A stretch of 9,314 nucleotides of DNA from Clostridia bacterium (lineage in GTDB: Bacteria; Bacillota_A; Clostridia; Oscillospirales; CAG-272). The stretch spans positions 1-9,314 of the forward strand of contig JAGDAM010000181.1 of NCBI GenBank assembly GCA_017959485.1, in the 5' to 3' direction. The notes under the pieces were generated by a model, which had not been told where the DNA came from, made no database searches, and saw only the letters and a program-made list of their open reading frames with translations. Position numbers and translations under genes: made by a program. Shown here one piece after another: positions 1-7,029 of this stretch (positions within the stretch are counted from its first letter, which is position 1; each line of letters begins with the position of its first letter).

Positions 1-428
1 TGCTGTCCGGCCTTTCGCAGGAGAAGCTCGCGGAACGGCTGAACGTTTCACGAAGCGAGGTTGCCAAATGGGAGACCGGCCGCCGCCGTCCGGACCGGAT
101 GAGCGTCGATATGATGTCCGCGCTTTTCGGAGTATCGCCTGAAAGCATAGTGGAACGTAACGAAGATATCCTCTCGGAACTGTCGTCCTGTCTTCCGGAC
201 GGGCTGCATCTTTCCGGAGAGGAGTTGAAAGGCGAGCTCAACCGATTTCTCTCCTCCCTGCGCAAGACCGACAGGATAATCTTCCTTCGCAGGTATCACT
301 TTCTTGACAGACCGGCCGAGATTGCTCAAAGCTCGGGCCTGACAAAGGGACAGGTCAGAATGATACTGTTCCGCACGAGGAAAAAACTGAAGGCACACCT
401 GTCGTCATTAACGGAGAAAAGACAATGA
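1..428 (+). CDS. Xre-type HTH fused to sigma-70 region 4 (5' partial)
   Basis: The frame is open from base 3 to the stop at 426-428 (141 visible residues) and runs off the left edge, so the true start is outside the window. The ATG at 99 is internal: starting there would cut the first domain. Residues 1 to about 56 are the second half of an Xre/Cro helix-turn-helix (LSQEKLAERL, then SEVAKWETGRRRPD, then the LFGVSPESI tail). Residues about 75-135 match sigma-70/ECF region 4: a leading helix (ELNRFLSSL), FLRRYHFLDRPAEIA, and the recognition helix LTKGQVRMILFRTRKKLKAHL. No region 2 (core-binding, -10 melting) is visible, and the Xre domain sits where it would be. It is probably a cytoplasmic DNA-binding regulator, either touching RNA polymerase through a region-4-like domain or using two HTHs. 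The ATGA overlap with the next gene implies translational coupling. Domain calls are strong; acting as a true sigma factor is inference. Confidence 0.88.
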   Translation, partial: LSGLSQEKLAERLNVSRSEVAKWETGRRRPDRMSVDMMSALFGVSPESIVERNEDILSELSSCLPDGLHLSGEELKGELNRFLSSLRKTDRIIFLRRYHFLDRPAEIAQSSGLTKGQVRMILFRTRKKLKAHLSSLTEKRQ

Positions 429-2659
429 AATCTGAAGAACTGTTCGACGCAATGTCGGAAATTTACGAACAATACACCGACGAGGCCGCGGAACCGTATC
501 GGGCCGGCGAAGGCGCCGCGCGCCCAAAGACGCGTCCTCTGCAGACCGCGGCAATAATCGTTTCGGTCACCCTCGCGACCGGACTGTTAACTGCGCTGCT
601 CTTCGGAATGATGCCAGACAACTTCGGATTCGGATTTTCATCCGGGACCGACGGTACAACCGAAGTCACCGAAGAGCCTCCCGAAGATACACCCGCCGCT
701 CCGTCTTCCTCGGCGTCTCCCGACGAGACCTCGGATCAGTCTCCGGAATCAATTCCGGGAGACGAAACGTCCCTTCCGGCCGTTACCGAAACAACAGAAG
801 ACACTCCCGCTCATATTCACGTTTTCAGTAAATGGACGTATGAACCCGCTCCGACCTGTACTCTTCCGGGCGTGAAGACCCGCAGATGCCTCTGGTGCGG
901 ACTGGTTGAGCATTATATAGTCGAAGCCACGGGACACGTGTTCACCGATTGGAAGACGGTAAGCGAGCCAACGTGCGAGAAGTCCGGACTCAAAACACGC
1001 ACGTGCAAATCCTGCGGCCTCATTGATAACAAGACTATTGAAGCCACCGGTCACAGCTACGACGCCGACCGGGTCTGCACCGTATGCGGCGCTGCCGAGG
1101 GAGGAAACGGTCTGTCCTTCGAGCTGAACGGAAACGGTGAAAGCTATTCGGTCACAGGCATCGTGATCATGAACGGGCAGATCGACATTCCCGACAAATT
1201 CAGAGGAAAACCCGTGACGTCGATCGGGAACCGCGCTTTCTATGGCAAAACCGAACTGAAAAGGATTACGATTCCCGCTTCGGTCGTTTCGATAGGCGAA
1301 TACGCTTTTGCCTACTGCACCGGACTTGAAAACATTACGATTCCCGATTCTGTAGTTTCTATAGGGAACTATGCGTTTAAAGACTGCGGCAAGCTTGTCA
1401 GGGCGGCTATTCCCGAAGGGGTGAAGTCTGTCGGCATACAGGCATTCGAAAACTGCGCTCTTCTGGAGACGGTCTCGATCCCGGCAAGCGTCACGTCGAT
1501 AGGATCCGCCGCCTTCAGTGGATGTTCGGGTCTTCTGTCCCTGTCGGTCTCAGAAGGAAACAAGGTCTACCGGAGTGCCGGTAACTGTATTATCGATACC
1601 GCCAACAGGCGGGTCGTGCTCGGATGCAGGAACAGCGTCATACCGTCCGACGGGAGCGTGACCGTTATCGGAAGAGACGCGTTCCACGGATGCAATAAAC
1701 TTGAAAAGCTGACGATCCCGGACTGCGTGACTTCAATCGGCGACAACGCCTTTTACGGATGCTCGTCTCTTACCGAAATCACAATCCCCGACAGTGTGGG
1801 ATCGCTCGGAGCAGACGCCTTTGACAGATGCATTAAACTTGCGCGTGTTGTGATTGGAAAGAACGTTCCGCAGATCGGTAGTTATACGTTTCGCGGGTGC
1901 AAAAACCTGACGGAGATAACAATCCCCGACAGCGTGACGATAATAGGAGAATGCGCTTTCTACGACTGTGAAAAGCTTGAAAGCGCAGTGCTCGGCAACG
2001 GGGTGACCGTGATTGAATCCTTCGCTTTCAAACACTGCGGAAGTCTTAAGAACGTGATTGTCGGTAATAAGCTGAACTATATCGGCTCTGAGGCGTTCAG
2101 AGAATGTTCGGTTCTTTCCTCCTTCATTTTCCCGGACAGTTTGATAACCATAGCGGACATGGCTTTTTACGAATGCACGGCTCTTTCGGAGATTACGCTG
2201 AAAGCAAAAACGACAGAGATCGCAAGCACAGCGTTTTTCAGATGCAGCGGGATCGAACACCTGACCGTATCCGCAGGAAACCCCAAATATCACAGCGCAA
2301 ACGATTGTATCATAGAAACCTCGGTAAAGACTCTGGTGCTTGGCTGTCGAAGCAGCGTCATACCTGAAGACGGCAGCGTGAGGATAATCGGAGAGCAGGC
2401 GTTCACGGCAGGAAGTCCGGAAAACCTGAAGCTTCCTGACAGCGTGATATCGATAGGGCAATATGCCTTTGCAGGTAATACGGATCTTTCAACGATAACG
2501 ATAGGAAAAGGCGTGACTTTTATCGGATTCGGTGCGTTTAATTCCACCCTGAAGACCGTCAGATACGCGGGGAGCGAGGAAGAATGGTCGCGTATCACTA
2601 AACCGGACAGCGGTCCGCTTAACGACTACAATATAATCGTATTTAATTATTCTGACTGA
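425..2659 (+). CDS. Single-pass membrane BspA-type LRR protein with anti-sigma-like N-terminus
   Basis: This 744-residue protein starts at an ATG overlapping the previous stop, with GGAG 8 bases upstream. Residues 1-20 (ELFDAMSEIYEQYTDEA) resemble the short cytoplasmic motif of anti-sigma-like proteins found next to sigma factors in clostridia (recalled family pattern). Residues 41-63 are one membrane helix with no signal cleavage site, giving an N-in, C-out topology. Residues 72-128 are a Pro/Thr/Ser/Glu linker. Residues 132-209 are two 39-residue repeats with a TC(x9)CxxCG pattern, followed by a half repeat with CTVCG (218-222). Residues about 228-710 are BspA/TpLRR-type repeats of about 23 residues (TIPDSVTSIG, AFxxC), interrupted by two near-identical 'island' segments. 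The end carries an AGSEEEW motif common at the end of such arrays. BspA repeats usually serve adhesion or ligand binding. Neighbour and topology suggest an outside sensor controlling the preceding regulator; that role is inferred. Confidence 0.9.
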   Translation: MKSEELFDAMSEIYEQYTDEAAEPYRAGEGAARPKTRPLQTAAIIVSVTLATGLLTALLFGMMPDNFGFGFSSGTDGTTEVTEEPPEDTPAAPSSSASPDETSDQSPESIPGDETSLPAVTETTEDTPAHIHVFSKWTYEPAPTCTLPGVKTRRCLWCGLVEHYIVEATGHVFTDWKTVSEPTCEKSGLKTRTCKSCGLIDNKTIEATGHSYDADRVCTVCGAAEGGNGLSFELNGNGESYSVTGIVIMNGQIDIPDKFRGKPVTSIGNRAFYGKTELKRITIPASVVSIGEYAFAYCTGLENITIPDSVVSIGNYAFKDCGKLVRAAIPEGVKSVGIQAFENCALLETVSIPASVTSIGSAAFSGCSGLLSLSVSEGNKVYRSAGNCIIDTANRRVVLGCRNSVIPSDGSVTVIGRDAFHGCNKLEKLTIPDCVTSIGDNAFYGCSSLTEITIPDSVGSLGADAFDRCIKLARVVIGKNVPQIGSYTFRGCKNLTEITIPDSVTIIGECAFYDCEKLESAVLGNGVTVIESFAFKHCGSLKNVIVGNKLNYIGSEAFRECSVLSSFIFPDSLITIADMAFYECTALSEITLKAKTTEIASTAFFRCSGIEHLTVSAGNPKYHSANDCIIETSVKTLVLGCRSSVIPEDGSVRIIGEQAFTAGSPENLKLPDSVISIGQYAFAGNTDLSTITIGKGVTFIGFGAFNSTLKTVRYAGSEEEWSRITKPDSGPLNDYNIIVFNYSD
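818..1051 (+). repeat. Two tandem 39-residue CxxC repeats inside the LRR protein
   Basis: Bases 818-934 and 935-1051 encode residues 132-170 and 171-209. Aligned without gaps, 19 of 39 positions are identical: HVF, W, PTC, G, KTR, C, CGL and EATG. Cysteines are C145/C155/C158 and C184/C194/C197, and a third partial copy starts at H210 and ends with C218/C221. The pattern recurs in clostridial surface proteins. The spacing suits either a metal-binding knuckle or redox-active pairs, which the sequence cannot separate. Confidence 0.85.
1559..1684 (+). repeat. LRR 'island' segment, copy 1
   Basis: This stretch encodes residues 379-420, a break in the regular LRR pattern beginning N-x-x-Y and containing NCIIDT, VVLGC, SVIPSDGSV and IGRDAF. 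A second copy lies exactly 240 residues (720 bases) downstream, at 2279-2404. The pair suggests duplication of a larger LRR block or repeated use of one island type. Confidence 0.8.
2279..2404 (+). repeat. LRR 'island' segment, copy 2
   Basis: This stretch encodes residues 619-660, the partner of the segment at 1559-1684. It keeps N-x-x-Y, DCIIET, LVLGC, SVIPEDGSV and IGEQAF. The two copies align without gaps, although the surrounding LRR units differ. Confidence 0.8.
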
Positions 2660-2691
2660 TGCAATACCGCAATCAGAAATGAGGAAAAACA

Positions 2692-4020
2692 ATGAATCAG
2701 AAAAAGATCAGAGCCGTTATCGGCATTTGCCTGCTGGGAGCCGTTCTTATATCAGTTTCTCTCTTCCGTATTCCTTCATCCGCTGCCGGCGCGACCATAA
2801 GCGAAAAGGAAGCAAAGGAGCTTATCCTGAAAGCGCACGATTTTTATCTTCGGTATCACGACGGAATCTACGATACAGTCCGCCACGATCCCGTTACGAC
2901 TACTGTCGGGGCGGTATCAAAGGAGGCAAGAGAGATCTATACCGAAGACATTGCGGACGGAATGTGGATGTATCAGTGCTCCGAGTGGAGAGAAACCATA
3001 GACGCTTTCGATCCGGATAAACCTTATAAAGAATTAGAAGACAATTGTCAGTTCTTTTCAAAGGACGGGAAAAACTATATTCTGTATAACCGCGGCCTTA
3101 CCTACACAGATAACGGCGACGGCACGGTTACTTTTATTTCTTATTTTCCGCAGTCCGCAAGGCTTTTTTATCTTGTACGCGAGTATTCCGAAGAGGCCTT
3201 TCGCTTGAACGGAGAGCGGACGAAACGTCTTGTCACTCCCGACGGGATTCCGTATACCGATTTTCCGGCAATATATCCTGAAAGCGCGGAAGATATCTGG
3301 CTTAACGCACTGTCCGGTACAGGTTCTGCGGCTGCCGGCAAAGTAATGGTATACCTGTCCGCCTTTGATGCGATAGGCGAAGTTACGCTTATGGACGTTG
3401 AATTCAGGCTGACCGGTTCCGGATGGAGAATATCCGGAGGGGCTCTTACGAAAGCTTTTTCCAACTGGACCGACGACGAAATGAGGAAATACATAGATTA
3501 CGACGTTAAGAATCTTTACCCGAGAAAGGTTACTCTGAGTCCGGGTGTAACCATATGCTATTTTGCAGTCAATCTGGAGGATCCGGACGCATATTACAGA
3601 TACGAAAAAAACGGAGAGCCGTACAGTCCGTATTATGATACGTCATACAGTCTGAAAACGAGCTTTTCAGACTGGAAGCTGATAAGCTTTGACGAAAACG
3701 AATGTGTTTTTACAATGGTCAGCAGTGCCGACGGCAAGAGGTACGACGCGGTGTTTACTTACTTTCCGGAATACGTGCACCGCTGGTATTCGGCTTACAG
3801 CAGCGGCGGCCTGATCACGTTGGGAGAACTCGGCGAATTGACGGGCGCCTGGCGGCTCACAGGAGGCGGGATTTACGAACTTGCGCTCGGGAAGACCGAC
3901 GTCGCTCCGGTCACAGGCGACAGGATCACTGTCATCGCCTTCTCCGCGGTTCTCGCTGCAGGCTCTCTTGCTGCCGCTCTCTGCGCGGCCGCAAGGAGAA
4001 AAAAGGCGCCTGTCTTCTGA
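2692..4020 (+). CDS. Exported surface protein with C-terminal PVTGD sorting signal, function unknown
   Basis: This is a 442-residue protein with GAGG 7 bases before its ATG, 32 bases after the LRR gene and in the same operon. An N-terminal signal peptide is clear: KK at 4-5, a hydrophobic core at about 8-25, and a possible cut near A31-A32. The C-terminus reads APVTGD (405-410), then about 25 hydrophobic residues, then RRKK. This is the layout of a sortase signal (clostridial PxTGD type), so the mature protein should be wall-linked. If sortase does not use it, it would be held by the C-terminal helix. I do not recognise the roughly 370-residue outside part. It begins with a helical segment rich in E and K (about 36-55). 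It contains two spaced motifs, GWRISGG (244-250) and AWRLTGG (386-392), each after a beta-rich stretch, which hints at two related NTF2-like halves (weak inference). No sortase gene lies in the window. Confidence 0.85.
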   Translation: MNQKKIRAVIGICLLGAVLISVSLFRIPSSAAGATISEKEAKELILKAHDFYLRYHDGIYDTVRHDPVTTTVGAVSKEAREIYTEDIADGMWMYQCSEWRETIDAFDPDKPYKELEDNCQFFSKDGKNYILYNRGLTYTDNGDGTVTFISYFPQSARLFYLVREYSEEAFRLNGERTKRLVTPDGIPYTDFPAIYPESAEDIWLNALSGTGSAAAGKVMVYLSAFDAIGEVTLMDVEFRLTGSGWRISGGALTKAFSNWTDDEMRKYIDYDVKNLYPRKVTLSPGVTICYFAVNLEDPDAYYRYEKNGEPYSPYYDTSYSLKTSFSDWKLISFDENECVFTMVSSADGKRYDAVFTYFPEYVHRWYSAYSSGGLITLGELGELTGAWRLTGGGIYELALGKTDVAPVTGDRITVIAFSAVLAAGSLAAALCAAARRKKAPVF

Positions 4021-4090
4021 GGTTGACCTCGAATTAAGGCAACACCGAACAATTCGACGCACGCGTATCGCGCGGTATTGCGAGAAAAAA

Positions 4091-4127
4091 GGGGCTGTAA
4101 AAAAAGTTCGACTTTTTTTACAGCCCC
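4091..4127. terminator. Bidirectional intrinsic terminator between convergent operons
   Basis: Two perfectly complementary 17-base arms (4091-4107 and 4111-4127, GGGGCTGT followed by an A run) flank a 3-base loop. Six A's precede the hairpin (4085-4090) and a T-rich run follows it (4131-4139). Either strand therefore reads as GC-based hairpin plus U tract. It lies 70 bases after the + strand operon and 20 bases after the reductase stop on the - strand, so it can end both. The rest of 4021-4147 holds no gene that I can see. Confidence 0.9.
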
Positions 4128-4147
4128 TGCTTTCTTTTTGATGTTTG

Positions 4148-4960
4148 TTACTGTATTTGCCGGTTTCGTTCCGCCTTCAGCTCGTTCAGAAGCTGCGGAT
4201 AAAGCTGGCAGGACATGCCTCCGTCTACGCAGAGCTCGGTCCCGGTGATATTCTTCGAGAGAGCCGAGCCCAGGAAAAATGCGGCGTTCGCGATATCGTC
4301 GAAATCGGATATGTCGCCGATCGGAGTCAGTTCTCCGTTGACTATCTGAGTCTTCCCCATCATCTTCCAGCGCTCGGTCTTGATTGTCCCGGGAAGGACG
4401 ACGTTCGATCTTATACCGTATTTGCCGAGATCGACGGCAAGCGCCCTCGAGAGCGAGTTTATCCCGCCCTTCGAGGCGCAGTAGGCGGCGCGGTTGGGGA
4501 TGGCGCGGTAGGCGGTGTTAGAACTGATGAAAACTATCGCCCCGCCGCCGTTTTCCTTCATCCGCAGAGCCGCCTGGCGGATAATCGTGAAGTTCCAGAC
4601 GAGATTGGTCTCGAATACCTTCGAAAACTCGTCGACGGATACCGTCCAGAAATCCTGACCCGCCGCAGGATTCTCGGGTCTGAAGCCCATGTTCGCGGCG
4701 TTGAGGACGACGGTCGACACAGTCCTGCCGGTCGAGTCGATATCGCGGAAGATCTCCTTGACCTGTTCCTCATTCCCTATATTGCATTCGTATCCGCGCG
4801 AAAAGACGCCCTTCTCGCGTGCAAGCTTTTCGGCCGCTTCCCTCGCGGCGCCGCCGTCACGGCTGGTCAGAAAAACGTCGTATCCGTGTTCGGCGAAAAC
4901 CTCCGCGATGCGGTATCCGGTGCCGGTGTGTGCCCCGGTTATAAACAGTGATTCGGACAT
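4148..4960 (-). CDS. Short-chain dehydrogenase/reductase (SDR), classical type
   Basis: This is a 270-residue cytoplasmic NAD(P)-dependent oxidoreductase. The ATG at 4960 is chosen over an in-frame TTG at 4981 because GGAGG lies 9 bases upstream of the ATG and the Rossmann strand follows at once. Visible motifs: cofactor glycines TGAHTGTG (8-15); R34 after the second strand, which favours NADP(H); NAAN (87-90) in place of the usual NNAG; N119; catalytic S147, Y160 and K164 (YCASK) with the normal 13-residue Ser-Tyr spacing; PG at 190-191; and a C-terminal VDGG. Length and order fit classical SDRs such as 3-oxoacyl-ACP, sugar or steroid reductases. Substrate cannot be told from sequence. It follows the phosphatase by 28 bases on the same strand with no terminator between, so the two are probably co-transcribed, though no metabolic link is obvious. 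Confidence 0.93.
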   Translation of the reverse strand: MSESLFITGAHTGTGYRIAEVFAEHGYDVFLTSRDGGAAREAAEKLAREKGVFSRGYECNIGNEEQVKEIFRDIDSTGRTVSTVVLNAANMGFRPENPAAGQDFWTVSVDEFSKVFETNLVWNFTIIRQAALRMKENGGGAIVFISSNTAYRAIPNRAAYCASKGGINSLSRALAVDLGKYGIRSNVVLPGTIKTERWKMMGKTQIVNGELTPIGDISDFDDIANAAFFLGSALSKNITGTELCVDGGMSCQLYPQLLNELKAERNRQIQ

Positions 4961-4988
4961 TGTCTGCTTCCTCCGCTGCAAAGCGCCT

Positions 4989-6824
4989 TTATTCTCCCCA
5001 TTTGTTCTGGGTGAACAGCTTCGCGATGAATTTTGAAATATCGGTGTTGTCCACTCTCGACGCCGAAAGGAAGGTATCGACGCCTGGCCCGAGCCCGTAA
5101 ACCGGAACGTCGGTATTCGTGTGCGTGGTGACGGTAAAATCGTATTTGCCGTCGCTTCCCTCGGTGATTCCTCCGGTCTCGTGATCTGCCGTGATCAGCA
5201 GAACGGTATCCGGATGAACCGCGGTGAAGGCGATCAGGTAGTAGCCGACTTCGTTTATCCGCTTGACCGCGTTGTATACTACGTCCCACTTGTTGTTGTG
5301 AGCGCCCTTGTCGGTGTAGGCCTCTTCAATCATGGTGAAGAAGCTTGAGCCGTTCGAGCTGATCAGTCTCATCGCGGCGCGGGTGCGGTCGAGCAGTTTG
5401 TTGTCGACCGATCCCTCGCAGAAATCGACTCCCCCGTCCGCGACAAGCTTGTCGATCTGCTTCTGGATGTCGTCCGTCTCGTCGCGGTCGTACTGATGAG
5501 CGAGAAAGACGGCGGGCGTGGCTCCGGTGATCTTGTCGGTGGTGAGGATCGCCGTCTTCGCGCCGGTATCATGGGCGAGGTCGCGCAGACTGATTACGTC
5601 CTTTCCGTTGCGGTTCTTGGCAATATATCCGTTTACCGTTTTGAATCCGCATGCGAGGGCGGTACCGGCCGCGGCGCTGTCGGTATAGCTTTTCTTGCCT
5701 ATCGTCACAGAATAGGAATATGTCGAGCACCAGGTCCATTTGACCAGATCGCCGGCGAATTTGTCGATGATTCCCTCTTTGTAGGAGGCCTCAATGTGGT
5801 TGCGGCCCATGCCGTCTCCGATCAGAAGTATCGCGCTCTTGGCGTCGGTTTCGACGGGATCGGACGGCGTTGCAGCCGCCAGTTCGGGAACGTTATTGCC
5901 GGTCTTCGGCAGGCATTCGTAAATCAGCGCGCCGGCGGCCGAACCCGAGAGATACCCTTCCCCGAGCAGCGCGACCTTTCCGCCGTCGCATCCGAGGATG
6001 AATTTGCCTTCCGCCTGTCCGAGCTTTTCGGCAGCCGCCGACGAAGCCGGGCGCGAGGTCTTTCCGACCAGCAGTTCGTACTCCGATTCTGGCGAGGAAT
6101 CGTCGGAGACCGCGAGCGTGTACCCGGTTACCGAGGTGATCGCGTCGCACAGACTCAGCGCGCAGTAGTAGGTCATCATATCGTTTTTCGCGGCGCCGGC
6201 GGGGTAAACTATCTTAAACGAGGATACCGGCACGCCGTTGATCGCGGGATCCGTCAGCTTGTACCCGAATTTTACGACAAGGTCTATGTCTCCGGGAAGC
6301 GCTATTCTTCCGTCCGCCGGGTTGACGTAGTGTTCGATGAAATAATCCACCGCGCGTCCTGTCGCCTCGTCGCAGCCTCCGGTTATGACGATACGGTCGT
6401 TTTCGGCAGTGATTATGAAGTCGAGCTCGCGGATTCTCCCGAGAGCGCGCTCGGTCTCGGCCCGCGCGACGTTTCCGACGAGTATCTCGGTGTCGCGCTC
6501 GGCGAGCGGCTTCATGGTGGGATGCGTCCAGTCGTCGCTTATGGCAACCTGCGCCTGGTTCAGTTTCTCGCTGAGAGTGTTTCTAAGCTTTATCGCCGAG
6601 AGCACCGGAACCGACGACTTGTCGGCTTTTTCAGATCTTATGACGGTATAGCGGCATTCTCCTCCGTCCGCTATGACAATATCCTCTACCGGCTCGGCGG
6701 TCGTGACTTCCTCGGTTTGCGCCGAGGTGTCGACCGGCTCCGCGGGCTTCGCGCAGGACGTGAACTGGCAGATCAGCAGGATCAGCGCCGTGAACAGAGA
6801 AAGGTACTTTGACAGTTTTTTCAT
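4989..6824 (-). CDS. Lipoprotein alkaline phosphatase (PhoA type) with two N-terminal EILVG-type domains
   Basis: This 611-residue phosphomonoesterase is predicted to act outside the membrane. The start has GGAG 8 bases upstream. A lipoprotein signal ends FTSC (Cys24), followed by a Thr/Glu linker. Residues about 47-190 hold an alpha/beta domain with DTEILVG (111-117). A second, diverged copy at about 200-305 has YELLVG (249-254). The catalytic domain spans 328-611. Its motifs are GDGMG with D337, TDS with nucleophile S383, TGATPAVF with T436, E500, D505 and H509, ADHETGG with D547/H548, and H568 before VPVYGLGPG. These match the zinc and magnesium ligands and the nucleophile of E. coli PhoA. 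The residue corresponding to PhoA D153 is Gly434, and K506 corresponds to PhoA K328. The N-terminal domains are not part of standard PhoA and may bind glycan or wall polymer (inference). It is first in an operon with the SDR gene. Confidence 0.93.
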   Translation of the reverse strand: MKKLSKYLSLFTALILLICQFTSCAKPAEPVDTSAQTEEVTTAEPVEDIVIADGGECRYTVIRSEKADKSSVPVLSAIKLRNTLSEKLNQAQVAISDDWTHPTMKPLAERDTEILVGNVARAETERALGRIRELDFIITAENDRIVITGGCDEATGRAVDYFIEHYVNPADGRIALPGDIDLVVKFGYKLTDPAINGVPVSSFKIVYPAGAAKNDMMTYYCALSLCDAITSVTGYTLAVSDDSSPESEYELLVGKTSRPASSAAAEKLGQAEGKFILGCDGGKVALLGEGYLSGSAAGALIYECLPKTGNNVPELAAATPSDPVETDAKSAILLIGDGMGRNHIEASYKEGIIDKFAGDLVKWTWCSTYSYSVTIGKKSYTDSAAAGTALACGFKTVNGYIAKNRNGKDVISLRDLAHDTGAKTAILTTDKITGATPAVFLAHQYDRDETDDIQKQIDKLVADGGVDFCEGSVDNKLLDRTRAAMRLISSNGSSFFTMIEEAYTDKGAHNNKWDVVYNAVKRINEVGYYLIAFTAVHPDTVLLITADHETGGITEGSDGKYDFTVTTHTNTDVPVYGLGPGVDTFLSASRVDNTDISKFIAKLFTQNKWGE

Positions 6825-6859
6825 TTTTGAATCTCCGTCGAAGATTATTATATGAGTTG

Positions 6860-6888
6860 ATTATATCATATCGGGAGTGACTTGTCAA
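6860..6888 (-). promoter_or_regulatory. Sigma-A promoter of the phosphatase-SDR operon
   Basis: On the - strand, TTGACA (6883-6888) is followed by exactly 17 bases and TATAAT (6860-6865), a perfect match to consensus. TG one base before the -10 also makes it an extended -10. Start of transcription is expected near 6853, giving a leader of about 29 bases before the ATG at 6824. A second TATAAT lies at 6847-6852. Such a strong promoter needs no activator, so any control is likely by a repressor or after transcription starts. Confidence 0.88.
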
Positions 6889-6930
6889 TCGGATGAGGCG
6901 ATTTCCGGGAGGCGGCAGTCAATCCTTTTA

Positions 6931-6949
6931 GCCGAGGCGGCCTTTTTTT
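6931..6949 (+). other. Short GC hairpin followed by seven T's in the divergent intergenic region
   Basis: GCCG-AGG-CGGC (6931-6941) is followed by C and seven T's (6943-6949), which has the look of a small terminator on the + strand. No + strand gene lies upstream for it to end, and the stem is only 4 bp. It could insulate the right-hand gene from read-through or simply be AT-rich promoter-upstream DNA. The sequence GAGGCGGC also occurs 25 bases earlier as a direct repeat. Confidence 0.35.
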
Positions 6950-6959
6950 GATTTTTTCC

Positions 6960-6988
6960 TTTTGAACGCCTTTAAAATGTGATATAAT
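6960..6988 (+). promoter_or_regulatory. Extended -10 promoter of the metallo-hydrolase gene
   Basis: TGATATAAT (6980-6988) is a perfect extended -10 element. The -35 is weak: TTTTGA at 6960-6965 has 17-base spacing and TTGAAC at 6962-6967 has 15-base spacing. The T-rich stretch upstream (6943-6962) could act as an UP element. Transcription should start near 6995, about 35 bases before the ATG at 7030. Confidence 0.8.
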
Positions 6989-7029
6989 AATAATTGTTGA
7001 TAAAAATCCATCAAAAAAAGGAAAGACAG

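Noticed and set aside
1733..2461. 242-codon open frame on the - strand within the LRR gene
   Set aside because: Produced by the repeated LRR codons on the other strand. No start signal or domain.
4021..4090. Remnant insertion-sequence end in the gap after the sorting-signal gene
   Set aside because: The stretch AAGGCAACACCG looked like a possible IS end, but no matching inverted end, target duplication or transposase fragment is present.
4145..4951. 268-codon open frame on the + strand opposite the SDR gene
   Set aside because: The SDR frame carries all family motifs, while the opposite frame shows none and lies past the terminator.
4960..4981. TTG start adding seven residues to the SDR
   Set aside because: The ATG at 4960 has a GGAGG at good distance and leads directly into the Rossmann strand.
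5496..6812. 438-codon open frame on the + strand opposite the phosphatase gene
   Set aside because: It is antisense to a gene with intact catalytic motifs. The translation is Arg/Gly/Val-rich with no domain or ribosome binding site, as expected from GC-rich third codon positions.
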